From Prescottella subtropica (GTDB taxonomy: Bacteria; Actinomycetota; Actinomycetes; Mycobacteriales; Mycobacteriaceae): DNA of 64,000 nt. The position numbers and the translations under genes were made by a program. This document shows positions 7,774 to 15,790 of the stretch, piece by piece (the first letter of the stretch is position 1; the number at the start of each line of letters is the position of its first letter). The notes beneath the pieces were generated by a model. That model saw nothing but the letters and a program-made list of their open reading frames with translations. It was not told the DNA's origin and made no database searches. Where the stretch lies: assembly GCF_005434945.1 (NCBI RefSeq), contig NZ_SKCH01000001.1:62001-126000 (forward strand). The letters are read 5' to 3'.

Positions 7774-8413
7774 TGGCGTGGACGGGGCAGTAGCCGTTCG
7801 GGTTCTTCGCGAGGTACTGCTGGTGGTAGTCCTCGGCGTAGTAGAACGTGGTCAGGGGTGCGATCTCGGTGGTGACGACGCCGTAGCCGGCGTCGGCCAG
7901 CCTGCTGCCGAACGTGTCGGCGGTGGCCTCGGCGACGGCCGCCTGCTCCTCGGAGTTCGTGTAGATCGCGGACCGGTACTGGGTGCCGTGGTCGTTGCCC
8001 TGACGCATGCCCTGGGTGGGGTCGTGGTTCTCCCAGAACCGTGCGAGCAGGTCCGCGTAGGTCAGGACGGTGGGGTCGAACACGACGAGCACCACCTCGG
8101 TGTGTCCGGTACGGCCCGAGCACACTTCCTCGTACGTGGGGTTCGGGGTGTAGCCGCCCGCATATCCGGCGGCGGTCGAGTGCACGCCGTCGAGTTGCCA
8201 GAACTCCTTCTCGGCACCCCAGAAGCAGCCCATGCCGATCACCGCGGTCTGCAGGCCGTCCGGGAACGGTGGCTGCAACCGATGCCCGGTGACGTAGTGG
8301 GTGTCGGGTACCGGCAGGGGCGTCGCACGGCCGGGGAGGGCCTGCTCGGCCGTCACCATGTCCGCCGTGGGGCGGACGATCCGGCCGTCGAGCAGTTCAT
8401 CGAACCAGGACAT
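7754..8413 (-). CDS. msrA: peptide-methionine (S)-S-oxide reductase
   Basis: A 219-residue MsrA that repairs the S-epimer of methionine sulfoxide in proteins. The catalytic motif GCFWGAE places the nucleophile at Cys63. Probable resolving Cys are near the C-terminus (Cys209 in YCPVH and Cys218 in VRCG). Family blocks [48 protein letters not shown] and [12 protein letters not shown] are all present. The N-terminal 50 residues are longer than in minimal MsrA but usual in Actinobacteria. It lies 9 bp downstream of the acyltransferase gene. It fits the oxidative-stress theme with sodA nearby. Confidence 0.95.
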   Translation of the reverse strand: MSWFDELLDGRIVRPTADMVTAEQALPGRATPLPVPDTHYVTGHRLQPPFPDGLQTAVIGMGCFWGAEKEFWQLDGVHSTAAGYAGGYTPNPTYEEVCSGRTGHTEVVLVVFDPTVLTYADLLARFWENHDPTQGMRQGNDHGTQYRSAIYTNSEEQAAVAEATADTFGSRLADAGYGVVTTEIAPLTTFYYAEDYHQQYLAKNPNGYCPVHATGVRCG

Positions 8414-8422
8414 AGACCGATG

Positions 8423-9589
8423 CTACGCGCGGTCCCGCGCCTGCACCGGGGGCCGATCCGGCTCCGGCTCGGCGGGCTCGCGGTCCCGTCCGATGTTGCG
8501 GGTGCGGGCACCGATCCAGCGGGCGGCGGGCATCTCGATCCACCGGTGGACCGCGTCCGACACGGCAGCGGTGACGATCAGGAACGCGACGATCGCACCG
8601 GTGCGGCCCAGGACGTCCACGGTGTTCTCGTAGACCCGGTAGAGGATCAGGGTGTGCACGAGGTAGATCGCGTAACTGCGGGTCGCGATCCAGCGGACGA
8701 CGGCCCAGCGGGTGGGCCGGCCCCGGTAGCGTCCGAGCACCAGGACGAGCGCGGTCACGACGGTGATGGTCCACAGGTAGCGGTCGCCGGCCCAGTAGAC
8801 GCGGTATTCGGTGGCCAGGCGGACGACCTCGATCTGGGCGAGGACACCGACGAGCGTCCAGCGCCAGTCGACGAGGCGTGCGAGCCACAGGTAGATGAGC
8901 TGTCCGAGGAACACGGTCGGCAGGGTCGCGGCGACCTTCGACAGCATCGGCACCGTGTAGGGCTGCGGTGCGAACAGGTTGTAGGCGATGACCAGCGCGC
9001 ACAGGGCTGCGCCGAGGAGAGGGACGACGATCGGCCGGGTGCGCAGGATCGGGCGGACGGCGACGCAGTAGAAGTAGAAGAGGACCTGCACGACGAGGGT
9101 CCACGTCACCCCGAGCACGGCGACCTCGGGCTTGAGGAAGAAACCGCCGAGCACGAAGCTCAGGGCGGCTTCGGAGTCGGAGATCCCGGTCTGCCCGCTG
9201 AACATGCCGTTGATGCCGAGACGGACCAGCAGGATCGCGGCGGCGATCGCGACCCAGAGCGCCGGCAGCAACCGTCCGATCCGGTCGAGCAGGAACCGTC
9301 CGGGGTGGTGCCGCATCGCGGAGCGGGTGATGACCGCACCGGTGAGCGTCATGAAGATCGCGACACCCACGAACGACAGGTGCTGGTTGAGGTTCAGTCC
9401 GTCGACGAACACGGCGTAGACGGCGTCGATCGCCCACCAGCCGGAGCCGAGGTCGTCGATGAGATAGAAGGATATGTGCGAGTAGAGGACGGCGAGGACC
9501 GCGATCGCGCGGAGCAGGTTCGCGCCGGTCAGTTCCACTCGAGGCGCCACCTCGGCCCGCGGATTTGGAGCGGGCGTCACGGAGGGCAC
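8423..9589 (-). CDS. acyltransferase 3 family membrane protein
   Basis: A 388-residue polytopic protein with about ten membrane segments. The acyltransferase-3 hallmarks are an N-terminal LTGANLLRAIAVLAVLYSHISF with the conserved His, then FVGVAIFMTLTGAVITR, LPALWVAIAAAILL, TWTLVVQVLFYFY and YAIYLVHTLIL. Such proteins acylate surface glycans or lipids. The start is a GTG at 9589 with no clear ribosome site; a slightly later start is possible. The C-terminal tail is Arg/Pro/Glu-rich and cytoplasmic. It is head-to-tail with msrA. The acceptor substrate cannot be deduced. Confidence 0.85.
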   Translation of the reverse strand: MPSVTPAPNPRAEVAPRVELTGANLLRAIAVLAVLYSHISFYLIDDLGSGWWAIDAVYAVFVDGLNLNQHLSFVGVAIFMTLTGAVITRSAMRHHPGRFLLDRIGRLLPALWVAIAAAILLVRLGINGMFSGQTGISDSEAALSFVLGGFFLKPEVAVLGVTWTLVVQVLFYFYCVAVRPILRTRPIVVPLLGAALCALVIAYNLFAPQPYTVPMLSKVAATLPTVFLGQLIYLWLARLVDWRWTLVGVLAQIEVVRLATEYRVYWAGDRYLWTITVVTALVLVLGRYRGRPTRWAVVRWIATRSYAIYLVHTLILYRVYENTVDVLGRTGAIVAFLIVTAAVSDAVHRWIEMPAARWIGARTRNIGRDREPAEPEPDRPPVQARDRA

Positions 9590-9817
9590 CCCGCAATATT
9601 AAGGTTCCGTTCACCGTCCGGCCCAATTTCGCGTCGAGTCCGGGATGTCCGGGAGCCGGATTTCACAGCAGTTTAAGGATACCCAAACTTTTTTGTGCGG
9701 CCATTCCCTCATCGGCGGGGCAGTTGCGGAGGGTGTACCAATGAGATTGGGTTGATCATCAGTACGACCCATCGAACACACACGTCAGGGCGCCACGCCC
9801 CTGAGGAAGGGAAACTC

Positions 9818-10447
9818 GTGTCTGTTTACACGCTGCCCGATCTCCCCTACGACTACGCCGCTCTCGAGCCCCACATCTCCGGCAAGATCATGGAGCTCCA
9901 CCACAGCAAGCACCACGCCGCGTACGTCGCCGGCGCCAACACCGCCCTCGAGAAGATGGCCGAGGCCCGCGAGAACGGCACGATGGCCGCGCAGGCCACC
10001 AAGCTGGAGAAGGACCTGGCGTTCCACCTCGGTGGCCACACCAACCACTCGGTGTTCTGGAACAACCTGTCCCCCGAGGGTGGCGACAAGCCCGAGGGCG
10101 AGCTGGCCGCCGCCATCGCCGACGCGTTCGGTTCGTTCGACGCGTTCCGCGACCACTTCTCGGCGAACGCCAACTCGATCCAGGGCTCCGGCTGGTCCAT
10201 CCTGGCCTGGGATTCGATCGGCCAGCGCCTGCAGATCGTCCAGCTCTACGATCAGCAGGGCAACATCTCCATCGGCCTGGTCCCGCTGCTCATGCTCGAC
10301 ATGTGGGAGCACGCCTTCTACCTCGACTACCAGAACGTCAAGGGCGACTACGTCAAGGCTTTCTGGAACATCGTCAACTGGGCGGACGTCACCGAGCGCT
10401 TCACCAAGGCTCGCACCCAGACCGCCGGTCTGATCGTTCCCGCCTGA
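9818..10447 (+). CDS. sodA: superoxide dismutase, Fe/Mn family, probably Mn-preferring
   Basis: A 209-residue Fe/Mn SOD. Metal ligands are H28, H77, D161 and H165 (in [11 protein letters not shown]). The residue aligned with M. tuberculosis H145 (in its YDHQTN) is Gln146 here (YDQQGN), the feature associated with Mn rather than Fe use in actinobacterial SODs. The start is GTG at 9818 after an AGGAAGGG ribosome site; upstream in-frame codons lack homology. The 228-bp upstream region includes an AT-rich element AGTTT-N10-AAACT near 9670 that could be a metalloregulator site. No signal peptide is seen. A strong terminator follows. Confidence 0.95.
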   Translation: MSVYTLPDLPYDYAALEPHISGKIMELHHSKHHAAYVAGANTALEKMAEARENGTMAAQATKLEKDLAFHLGGHTNHSVFWNNLSPEGGDKPEGELAAAIADAFGSFDAFRDHFSANANSIQGSGWSILAWDSIGQRLQIVQLYDQQGNISIGLVPLLMLDMWEHAFYLDYQNVKGDYVKAFWNIVNWADVTERFTKARTQTAGLIVPA

Positions 10448-10479
10448 TTTTCAGGTGTGACTCCGTCAGGAGTATCCGT

Positions 10480-10514
10480 CGACGCCGCGCCCGGCATGTC
10501 CGGGCGCGGCGTCG
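10480..10514 (+). terminator. sodA terminator
   Basis: Perfect 15-bp GC-rich stem (arms 10480-10494, CGACGCCGCGCCCGG, and 10500-10514) with a 5-nt loop, followed by CGTGTTTCGT. It is 33 nt downstream of the sodA stop. Confidence 0.8.
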
Positions 10515-10559
10515 CGTGTTTCGTCACCCCTCGTCCGCCCACTCGGTAGCGTCGGCGTC

Positions 10560-11426
10560 ATGACGGACACCACAGTCGAGACGATCGTGTCGGGTCTGGC
10601 CTTCCCGGAGTGCCCGCGGTGGCACGGCGGCCGGTTGTGGTTCTCGGACGTCTACCGCGGGCTGGTGTTGCGCCTGGATCCGGCGACCGGCGACGTCGAG
10701 CAGGTCGTGGAGGTGCCCGGGCATCCGGCCGGGCTGGGTTTCCTGCCCGACGGGCGTCTGCTGGTGGCGTCCGGGCAGGAGCGGAAGCTGTACCGCCTCG
10801 AGGACGACGGATCGTCGACCGTGCACGCGGATCTGCATGCGATCGCGTCGTGGCATCTCAACGACATGACGGTCGATCACCGCGGCCGTGCGTACGTCGG
10901 CAACTACGGTGACGACAGTGCTCCTCCGACGCCGCCGCGGCCGGCGGATCTGGCGATGGTGGAACCGGACGGTACCGCGCACGTGGTGGCGGAGCAGATG
11001 CTGTTCGCGAACGGGATGGCGATCACGCCGGACGGGTCGACGCTGATCGTGGCGGAGACACGGTCGACGCCGGGCCGGCTGTCGGCGTTCCGGATCGAGT
11101 CGGACGGCAGTCTGGTGGACCGCAGGGTGTTCGCCACGTTCGACGATCCGCACGTCATGCCGGACGGGATCGCTGTGGACGCCGAATCCGGGGTGTGGGT
11201 GGCGTCGCCGTTCAGCGGCGAGGTGATCCGCGTCGACGCCGGCGGCACGGTCACCGACCGGATCGCGGTGCCGTATCCGTATGCGGTGGCGCTCGGTGGC
11301 CCGGACGGTCGGGATCTGTTCGTGTGCACCGCGGACACGTGGATGCCGGACGAGGCGTTGCGGTTGCGCAGCGGCGCGATTCGGCGGGTGCGCGTGACGA
11401 TTCCGGCGGCGCTGCCACATTCGTGA
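10560..11426 (+). CDS. SMP-30/gluconolactonase-like beta-propeller protein
   Basis: A 288-residue six-bladed propeller of the SMP-30/LRE family. The blocks FPECPRWHGGRLWFSDVYRGLV, GHPAGLGFLPDGRLLVAS, WHLNDMTVDHRGRAYVGNYG and MLFANGMAITPDGSTLIVAET carry the family's metal-site Glu, Asn and Asp (E in PECPRW, N in HLNDM and in ANGM, D in AVDAE). Members hydrolyse sugar or other lactones. The ATG at 10560 matches the family start. It stands alone between the sodA terminator and the manganese riboswitch, so the substrate is not indicated by context. Confidence 0.85.
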   Translation: MTDTTVETIVSGLAFPECPRWHGGRLWFSDVYRGLVLRLDPATGDVEQVVEVPGHPAGLGFLPDGRLLVASGQERKLYRLEDDGSSTVHADLHAIASWHLNDMTVDHRGRAYVGNYGDDSAPPTPPRPADLAMVEPDGTAHVVAEQMLFANGMAITPDGSTLIVAETRSTPGRLSAFRIESDGSLVDRRVFATFDDPHVMPDGIAVDAESGVWVASPFSGEVIRVDAGGTVTDRIAVPYPYAVALGGPDGRDLFVCTADTWMPDEALRLRSGAIRRVRVTIPAALPHS

Positions 11427-11500
11427 GCCTTCCCGAACTTCACCCGTTCGGTACTCCAAACTTATTGTGCCCTTTGCGTTTTCATGAAAGCACAACTATG

Positions 11501-11620
11501 GTCGACGCAGCGAAGGGGAGTAGCCTCCAATCGCTGCGTCGACATACTGGCCGGCACCTGTACGGTGTCCGCCCGGCGCAGCGGACCGGACGTGATCCGG
11601 TGGGCGAGACCTTCGGCCGT
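11501..11620 (+). promoter_or_regulatory. yybP-ykoY manganese riboswitch
   Basis: The leader of the GDT1-like gene carries both signature segments of the yybP-ykoY Mn(II) aptamer: CGAAGGGGAGTAGCC at 11511-11525 and GGGCGAGACCTTCGGCC at 11602-11618. It also has the conserved GTCGACATACTGG at 11539-11551. The basal helix pairs CGAAGG (11511-11516) with CCTTCG (11610-11615). The downstream gene is a manganese-type transporter, exactly the expected target. A 13-bp inverted repeat (GTCGACGCAGCGA at 11501-11513 with 11531-11543) overlaps the basal helix and may be the alternative metal-free fold. Confidence 0.92.
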
Positions 11621-11643
11621 GAACGCATCCGCGCGTTCGGGGC

Positions 11644-11689
11644 CGGAGGAAGGTTTCCCGACATCCTCCGAGAACGAGACATCCGGAGG
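11644..11689 (+). promoter_or_regulatory. riboswitch expression platform (anti-Shine-Dalgarno switch)
   Basis: CCTCCG at 11665-11670 can pair either with CGGAGG at 11644-11649 or with CGGAGG at 11684-11689, which is the ribosome-binding site of the downstream gene. This three-segment layout predicts that pairing with the upstream copy frees the ribosome site (on), while pairing with the ribosome site blocks translation (off). The control is inferred from sequence alone. Confidence 0.6.
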
Positions 11690-11699
11690 TTCGATCGAC

Positions 11700-12398
11700 A
11701 TGCTGGCCGCGATCCTGCTGAGTTTCGGCGTCATCTTCGTCGCCGAACTGGGCGACAAGTCCCAGCTCATGGCGATGACATTCGCACTGCGCTACCGCTG
11801 GTGGGTGGTGATCGCCGGCATCACCGTCGCAACCACCGTCGTCCACCTGGTGTCCGTCGGTGTCGGCCATTTCCTGGGGGCCGCGATCCCCACCACCGCG
11901 ATGTCGATCCTCGGCGGCATCGCGTTCGTGATCTTCGGTCTGTGGACGCTGCGCGGCGATTCCCTCTCCGACGAGGAGGAGCAGAAGGCCCGCAAGGTGA
12001 CCGGGTCGGCGTTCCTGGCGGTGGCGTCGGCGTTCTTCCTCGCCGAACTCGGCGACAAGACGATGCTCGCCACCGTCACCCTGGCCGCCGACCACGACTG
12101 GGTGGGCGTGTGGATCGGGTCGACGATCGGCATGGTCGCCGCGGACGCCCTCGCGATCGTCGTCGGCGCTCTGCTCGGCAAGCATCTGCCGGAGGCCGTC
12201 GTCCGGATCGGGGCGGCGGTGCTGTTCTTCGCGTTCGGTGCCTGGTTGCTGCTCGAGGGCCTGGTACCGGGCAGCCCGGCCGGGGTGATCGCCGCCGGCG
12301 TGATCGTCGTCGCCGCGGCGGTGGCCGCGCTCGCACGGCGGATCGTGACCCGGTCCCGTGTCTCGGAAGATCCGGTCGACGCGCCGCACACGTCGTAG
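11700..12398 (+). CDS. TMEM165/GDT1 family manganese exporter
   Basis: A 232-residue six-helix membrane protein of the UPF0016/GDT1 family. It has the duplicated signature ExGDK[ST]: E16-L-G-D-K20-S and E116-L-G-D-K120-T, which form the cation path. The central loop RGDSLSDEEEQKARK is acidic and cytoplasmic. Members export Mn(II) (MneA in Vibrio) or Ca/Mn in eukaryotes. The ATG at 11700 follows GGAGG with a 10-nt spacer; upstream in-frame sequence is the riboswitch leader and not coding. With the riboswitch and the Mn-type SOD nearby, it probably protects against manganese excess. Confidence 0.92.
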   Translation: MLAAILLSFGVIFVAELGDKSQLMAMTFALRYRWWVVIAGITVATTVVHLVSVGVGHFLGAAIPTTAMSILGGIAFVIFGLWTLRGDSLSDEEEQKARKVTGSAFLAVASAFFLAELGDKTMLATVTLAADHDWVGVWIGSTIGMVAADALAIVVGALLGKHLPEAVVRIGAAVLFFAFGAWLLLEGLVPGSPAGVIAAGVIVVAAAVAALARRIVTRSRVSEDPVDAPHTS

Positions 12399-12425
12399 AC
12401 GGACTCCATGGACCAGACTGGTCGC

Positions 12426-12911
12426 ATGGATCAGACGCAGCCCGACCTGCTCGCACCCCTCGGTGATCTCGCCGTGTTCGCCGGACGCTGGGTCGGCGGC
12501 GGCGCCGGTCACTATCCGACGATCGACGACTTCACCTACGACGAGGTGATCGAGTTCGAGCCGAGCGGCAAACCGTTCCTGTTCTACCGTTCCCGGACCC
12601 GCAAGCCCGGTGGCGGTCAGCCGATGCACACCGAGACCGGCTATCTGCGGCCGGCGGGCAGCAGCGTCGAACTGCTCGTGACGCAACCGACCGGTTTCGT
12701 GGAGATCCAGCGCGCGGAGTCGGTCGGCGGTGTCCTCGATTTCACGCAGCACACGCTAGGCCTGTCGCCGGACGCGAAGCCGGTCCACGGGATCCGACGC
12801 CGGTGGGAGCTGAGCGCAGACGGGCGGACACTCGCGTACGACATGTGGATGGCGTTCGACGACGTCCCCATGACGCATCATCTGCGGGCGGAACTGCGCC
12901 GGGCCAACTGA
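12426..12911 (+). CDS. nitrobindin family haem protein (peroxynitrite isomerase-like)
   Basis: A 161-residue ten-stranded beta-barrel protein of the THAP4/nitrobindin family. The signature GxWxGxGxGxYPTI is present as GRWVGGGAGHYPTI (20-33), with Ala replacing one Gly neighbour. The likely proximal haem His is H152 in the C-terminal MTHHLRAELRR. Family members bind ferric haem and isomerise peroxynitrite to nitrate. The ATG at 12426 fits the family start; an alternative ATG at 12408 adds six residues that nearly repeat the next six. It follows the GDT1 gene by 27 bp and may be co-transcribed, which would add to the local oxidative and nitrosative defence theme. Confidence 0.88.
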   Translation: MDQTQPDLLAPLGDLAVFAGRWVGGGAGHYPTIDDFTYDEVIEFEPSGKPFLFYRSRTRKPGGGQPMHTETGYLRPAGSSVELLVTQPTGFVEIQRAESVGGVLDFTQHTLGLSPDAKPVHGIRRRWELSADGRTLAYDMWMAFDDVPMTHHLRAELRRAN

Positions 12912-12964
12912 GCAATCCGCGTGAACCGGCCACAGCCGTGTCCGCGGCTCCTACACTCGCGGGA

Positions 12965-14392
12965 ATGGCCGACGATCCGCGCAGCACCCGTGTTCATGCC
13001 TTCCGTGACGACGCCCTCGGCGAGTTCGACGCCACCGGGGTGGCCGCCCGCATCGCGTCCGGGGAGGTGTCGGCGCGGGAAGTGATGGAGGCCGCGATCG
13101 AGCGCGCCGAATCCGTGCAGGGGCCGTTGAACGGCATCCAGGCACGAGACTTCGAGCGGGCGCTGCGGTCCGCGGACATGCCGCGTCCCGGCGTGTTCTC
13201 CGGGGTGCCGACGATCGTGAAGGACAACGTCGACGTCGCCGGCCTGCCCACCGGTCAGGGCAGTCACGCGTTCACCCCGTCCCCGGCGCCCCGCAACAGC
13301 GCGTTCGTCGACCAGTTGCTGTCGACGGGTGCGGTGTCGATCGGTAAGAGCCGGCTGCCGGAGTTCGGGTTCAGTGCGTCCACCGAGTACCCGAGCGACG
13401 ATCCCGTCCGCAATCCGTGGAATCCGGAGTACTCGTCGGGGGCGTCGTCGGGTGGCGCGGCCGCCCTGGTGGCGTCGGGGGCGTTGCCGTTCGCGCACGC
13501 CAACGACGGTGGCGGCTCGATTCGGATCCCCGCGGCCGCCTGCGGTCTGGTCGGGTTGAAGCCGACCCGCGGCCGGACGGTGGCGGACGCGACGGACAAG
13601 ACGATGCCGATCCGGATCATCGGCCAGGGCGTGGTGACTCGCTCGGTGCGCGACAGCGCTCGCTTCTACGCGGCCGCCGAAACCTACTACCGCAACCCGA
13701 AGTTGGCGCCGGTCCGGCTGGTCGAGGGGCCGGGATCGACGCGGCTGCGGGTCGGGATGATCGTCGACTCGGTGACGTCGGTGCCCACCGACGACGAGAC
13801 CCGCAAGGCCGTGCACGCCACCGCGGATCTGCTCGAGTCGCTCGGCCACCGGGTCGAGGAGGCGCCCCTGCCGGTCGGCATCGAGTTCCTGCACGACTTC
13901 CAGATGTACTGGGGTTTCCTGTCGTTCGCGCTCCTCACCGGCGGCAAGAAGATGTTCGGTCCGACGTTCGACGCCGCGAAGACCGACAACCTCAGCCGCG
14001 GTCTGGCCGCGATGTACCGCAAGCACATGGTCGAGACGCCACGGATGCTGTACCGACTGCAGCGCACCACCCGGCTGTATGCGCGCCTGTCCCAGTCGTA
14101 CGACGTGATCCTCTCCCCCACCCTCGGCCACACCACCCCGAAGATCGGATACCTTTCCGCCGCACTCGATTTCGAGACCCTGTTCGAACGGCTGACCAAC
14201 TACGCGTCGTTCACGCCGCTCAACAACGTGGCCGGCGGGCCCGCGATCTCACTGCCGCTGCACCGGACGTCGACGGGACTGCCACTGGGCGTGCACTTCT
14301 CCGCCGCCCACGGCGACGAACGCACCCTCCTCGAACTCGCGTACGAGTTGGAGGCGGCGGCGCCGTGGGCGCGGATCCAGGACCCGGACTGA
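12965..14392 (+). CDS. amidase signature family hydrolase
   Basis: A 475-residue amidase. The Ser-cisSer-Lys triad is visible: K86 in TIVKDN, S161 in GASSGG and S184 in GGGSIRIPA. Family blocks LTGVP-like FSGVPTIVKDNVDVAG, TEYPSDDPVRNPWNP and GLVGLKPTRGR are intact. It would hydrolyse an amide (or ester); the substrate is not evident, and it lacks GatA context such as gatB or gatC. The ATG at 12965 is 53 bp after the nitrobindin stop. It is convergent with the PadR gene, with only three bases between the stop codons. Confidence 0.9.
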   Translation: MADDPRSTRVHAFRDDALGEFDATGVAARIASGEVSAREVMEAAIERAESVQGPLNGIQARDFERALRSADMPRPGVFSGVPTIVKDNVDVAGLPTGQGSHAFTPSPAPRNSAFVDQLLSTGAVSIGKSRLPEFGFSASTEYPSDDPVRNPWNPEYSSGASSGGAAALVASGALPFAHANDGGGSIRIPAAACGLVGLKPTRGRTVADATDKTMPIRIIGQGVVTRSVRDSARFYAAAETYYRNPKLAPVRLVEGPGSTRLRVGMIVDSVTSVPTDDETRKAVHATADLLESLGHRVEEAPLPVGIEFLHDFQMYWGFLSFALLTGGKKMFGPTFDAAKTDNLSRGLAAMYRKHMVETPRMLYRLQRTTRLYARLSQSYDVILSPTLGHTTPKIGYLSAALDFETLFERLTNYASFTPLNNVAGGPAISLPLHRTSTGLPLGVHFSAAHGDERTLLELAYELEAAAPWARIQDPD

Positions 14393-14395
14393 CCG

Positions 14396-15028
14396 TCACC
14401 GGCCGTCCGGGTCGGCATTCTCGCCGGCCAGGATCAGATACAGGGCACGCCGGGCCTCGGTGAGGATCTTCTCGGCGGCCGCGACCTGGGCGGGGGTGCC
14501 GGACATCTGCACCTGACGGGCGGCACCGTGCAGGTCGTGCAACGGTCCGCGCAGGTCGACTCCGGCGCCGGCGAAGGCGAACGGGTCGCCCCACGATGCG
14601 GCGTTGCCCTCGACGTGTTCGCGTCCCGCGGCGGTGAGGGTGACGAGTTTGCGTCCGCCCTCCGCGGTGGTGTGCACCAGACCCTCGTCCTCCAACTGCT
14701 GGAGGGTGGGATAGATGGCACCGGCACTGGGCCGCCAACCGCCGTTGGTGCGGTCCGCGATCGTCTGCATCAACTGGTAGCCGTACATCGAATCCTCCTG
14801 CAGCAGCAGGAGAACCGCGGCACGGACATCGCCTCGTCCGGCGCGGCGCGGACCGCCGCGGCCGCGACCTCCCGGTCCACCGTGTCCCCGACCGCCCCGC
14901 ATACCGGGACCACGTGGATCCTCGGCGTCGAACGGGCGGTGATGGCGGCGACGGCGGTGCATTTCCTCGCCCCACGCGGGGTGTCCGTGCATGCGTTCCG
15001 GCCCTCGCCGGTGGTTCGTGTTCCTCAT
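14396..15028 (-). CDS. PadR family transcriptional regulator with His/Arg/Gly-rich N-terminus
   Basis: A 210-residue regulator. Residues about 67-150 form the PadR winged helix (DVRAAVLLLLQEDSMYGYQLMQTIADRT, SAGAIYPTLQQLEDEGLVHTT, GRKLVTLTAAGREHV). The C-terminal helix supports dimerisation. The first 65 residues are an unusual low-complexity tail rich in His, Arg and Gly (MHGHPAWGEEMHRRRRHH) that could bind metal or nucleic acid. The start ATG has a GGAAGGAG ribosome site six bases away. A perfect palindrome 32 bp upstream is the probable auto-operator. No obvious adjacent target gene is seen besides itself. Confidence 0.9.
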   Translation of the reverse strand: MRNTNHRRGPERMHGHPAWGEEMHRRRRHHRPFDAEDPRGPGMRGGRGHGGPGGRGRGGPRRAGRGDVRAAVLLLLQEDSMYGYQLMQTIADRTNGGWRPSAGAIYPTLQQLEDEGLVHTTAEGGRKLVTLTAAGREHVEGNAASWGDPFAFAGAGVDLRGPLHDLHGAARQVQMSGTPAQVAAAEKILTEARRALYLILAGENADPDGR

Positions 15029-15059
15029 CGGTTTCTCCTTCCATCAGCAACCGATACGA

Positions 15060-15075
15060 TCACGATATATCGTGA
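15060..15075. promoter_or_regulatory. putative PadR operator
   Basis: TCACGATATATCGTGA is a perfect 16-bp palindrome lying 32 bp upstream of the padR start, in an AT-rich patch. PadR regulators commonly repress their own promoter through such ATAT-centred palindromes. Binding is inferred from position and symmetry. Confidence 0.6.
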
Positions 15076-15105
15076 CTGTGTTTTTAAAAAGAGGCGCCTG
15101 CGGCA

Positions 15106-15151
15106 CCCGTGCGCCTTTCTGGTAGCTACAACTACCAAAAAGGCGCACAGG
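15106..15151. terminator. hairpin, dispersed repeat family B (copy 2)
   Basis: Arms 15109-15125 (GTGCGCCTTTCTGGTAG) and 15132-15148 pair with one mismatch around a 6-nt loop. It lies 2 bp past the stop of the minus-strand DUF6308 gene, whose transcript would read the T5-containing strand. It matches the copy at 6683-6728 at about 41 of 46 positions. Confidence 0.75.
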
Positions 15152-15153
15152 AC

Positions 15154-15789
15154 CTACCGCGGCGCCTTGAGTTGCATCCAGGCGAGGACGTCGAGGATGC
15201 GGAGGGCCGGGATCGTGTCGGGGAGTCCGGCCTGGTCGTGGAGTGCGACGAGGCGCCGGTGCAGGGCGCGGTCGTCGGCGCGCAGGGCCTGCCGGACGGG
15301 TTCGAGGTGTGCCTGCTTGGTGCCGAGGACTTCACCGACGACGCGGTCGTAGATCGGGTAGAGCCGCGGGCGTTTGCGGGCGATGAGCTTGGAGGCGACG
15401 GTGCGCCCGATGCTCGGGATGGTCCACAGCGCGGTCTCGAGCTGCCATGCCGGCCAGTCGGGGGTCAGTTCGTCGGGCTCGTCGACGAGATCACGGTCGG
15501 GGCCGACGGCGCGCAGCAGGGCGGTGAATTCGTCGCGGCGCTGCCGGAGCAGGATGTCGGCGCCGTCCGGGGACACGTCGACGGACAGGCAGGTCACGGC
15601 GACGAGGTCGTCGGCGGTGAACACGTCCGCGTCGGCGCCGCGGGTCCCGGTGGTGTCCCAGCCGTCCCACAGGGCGCCGCTGCGGAGGCGTCCGGTCTTG
15701 ATCCAGGGGCGGCGGAAGTAGTCGTGCAGGACGTCGACGGCCGCGGCATCGTCACCCGCGGTGAGGATCTTGGGGAGCCGAATCGTCAT
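15154..15789 (-). CDS. DUF6308 family protein
   Basis: A 211-residue soluble protein. The region about residues 117-150 (PAWQLETALWTIPSIGRTVASKLIARKRPRLYPIYDR) looks like the helix-hairpin-helix and following strand of DNA-glycosylase-like folds (IPSIGRTVASKL resembles IPGIGxxTAxxL). The catalytic Lys/Asp and iron-sulfur Cys of endonuclease III are not seen. The N-terminus contains DVLHDYFRRPW and a GALWDGWD stretch. Function is unknown. It is the second gene of a two-gene operon, starting 1 bp after the stop of the gene at 15791, and it is terminated by hairpin B. Confidence 0.65.
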   Translation of the reverse strand: MTIRLPKILTAGDDAAAVDVLHDYFRRPWIKTGRLRSGALWDGWDTTGTRGADADVFTADDLVAVTCLSVDVSPDGADILLRQRRDEFTALLRAVGPDRDLVDEPDELTPDWPAWQLETALWTIPSIGRTVASKLIARKRPRLYPIYDRVVGEVLGTKQAHLEPVRQALRADDRALHRRLVALHDQAGLPDTIPALRILDVLAWMQLKAPR

Positions 15790-15790
15790 G

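Noticed and set aside
11501-11543. Rho-independent terminator
   Set aside because: The 13-bp inverted repeat surrounds the AGGGGAGTAGC riboswitch core and lacks a T-run; it is better explained as part of riboswitch folding.
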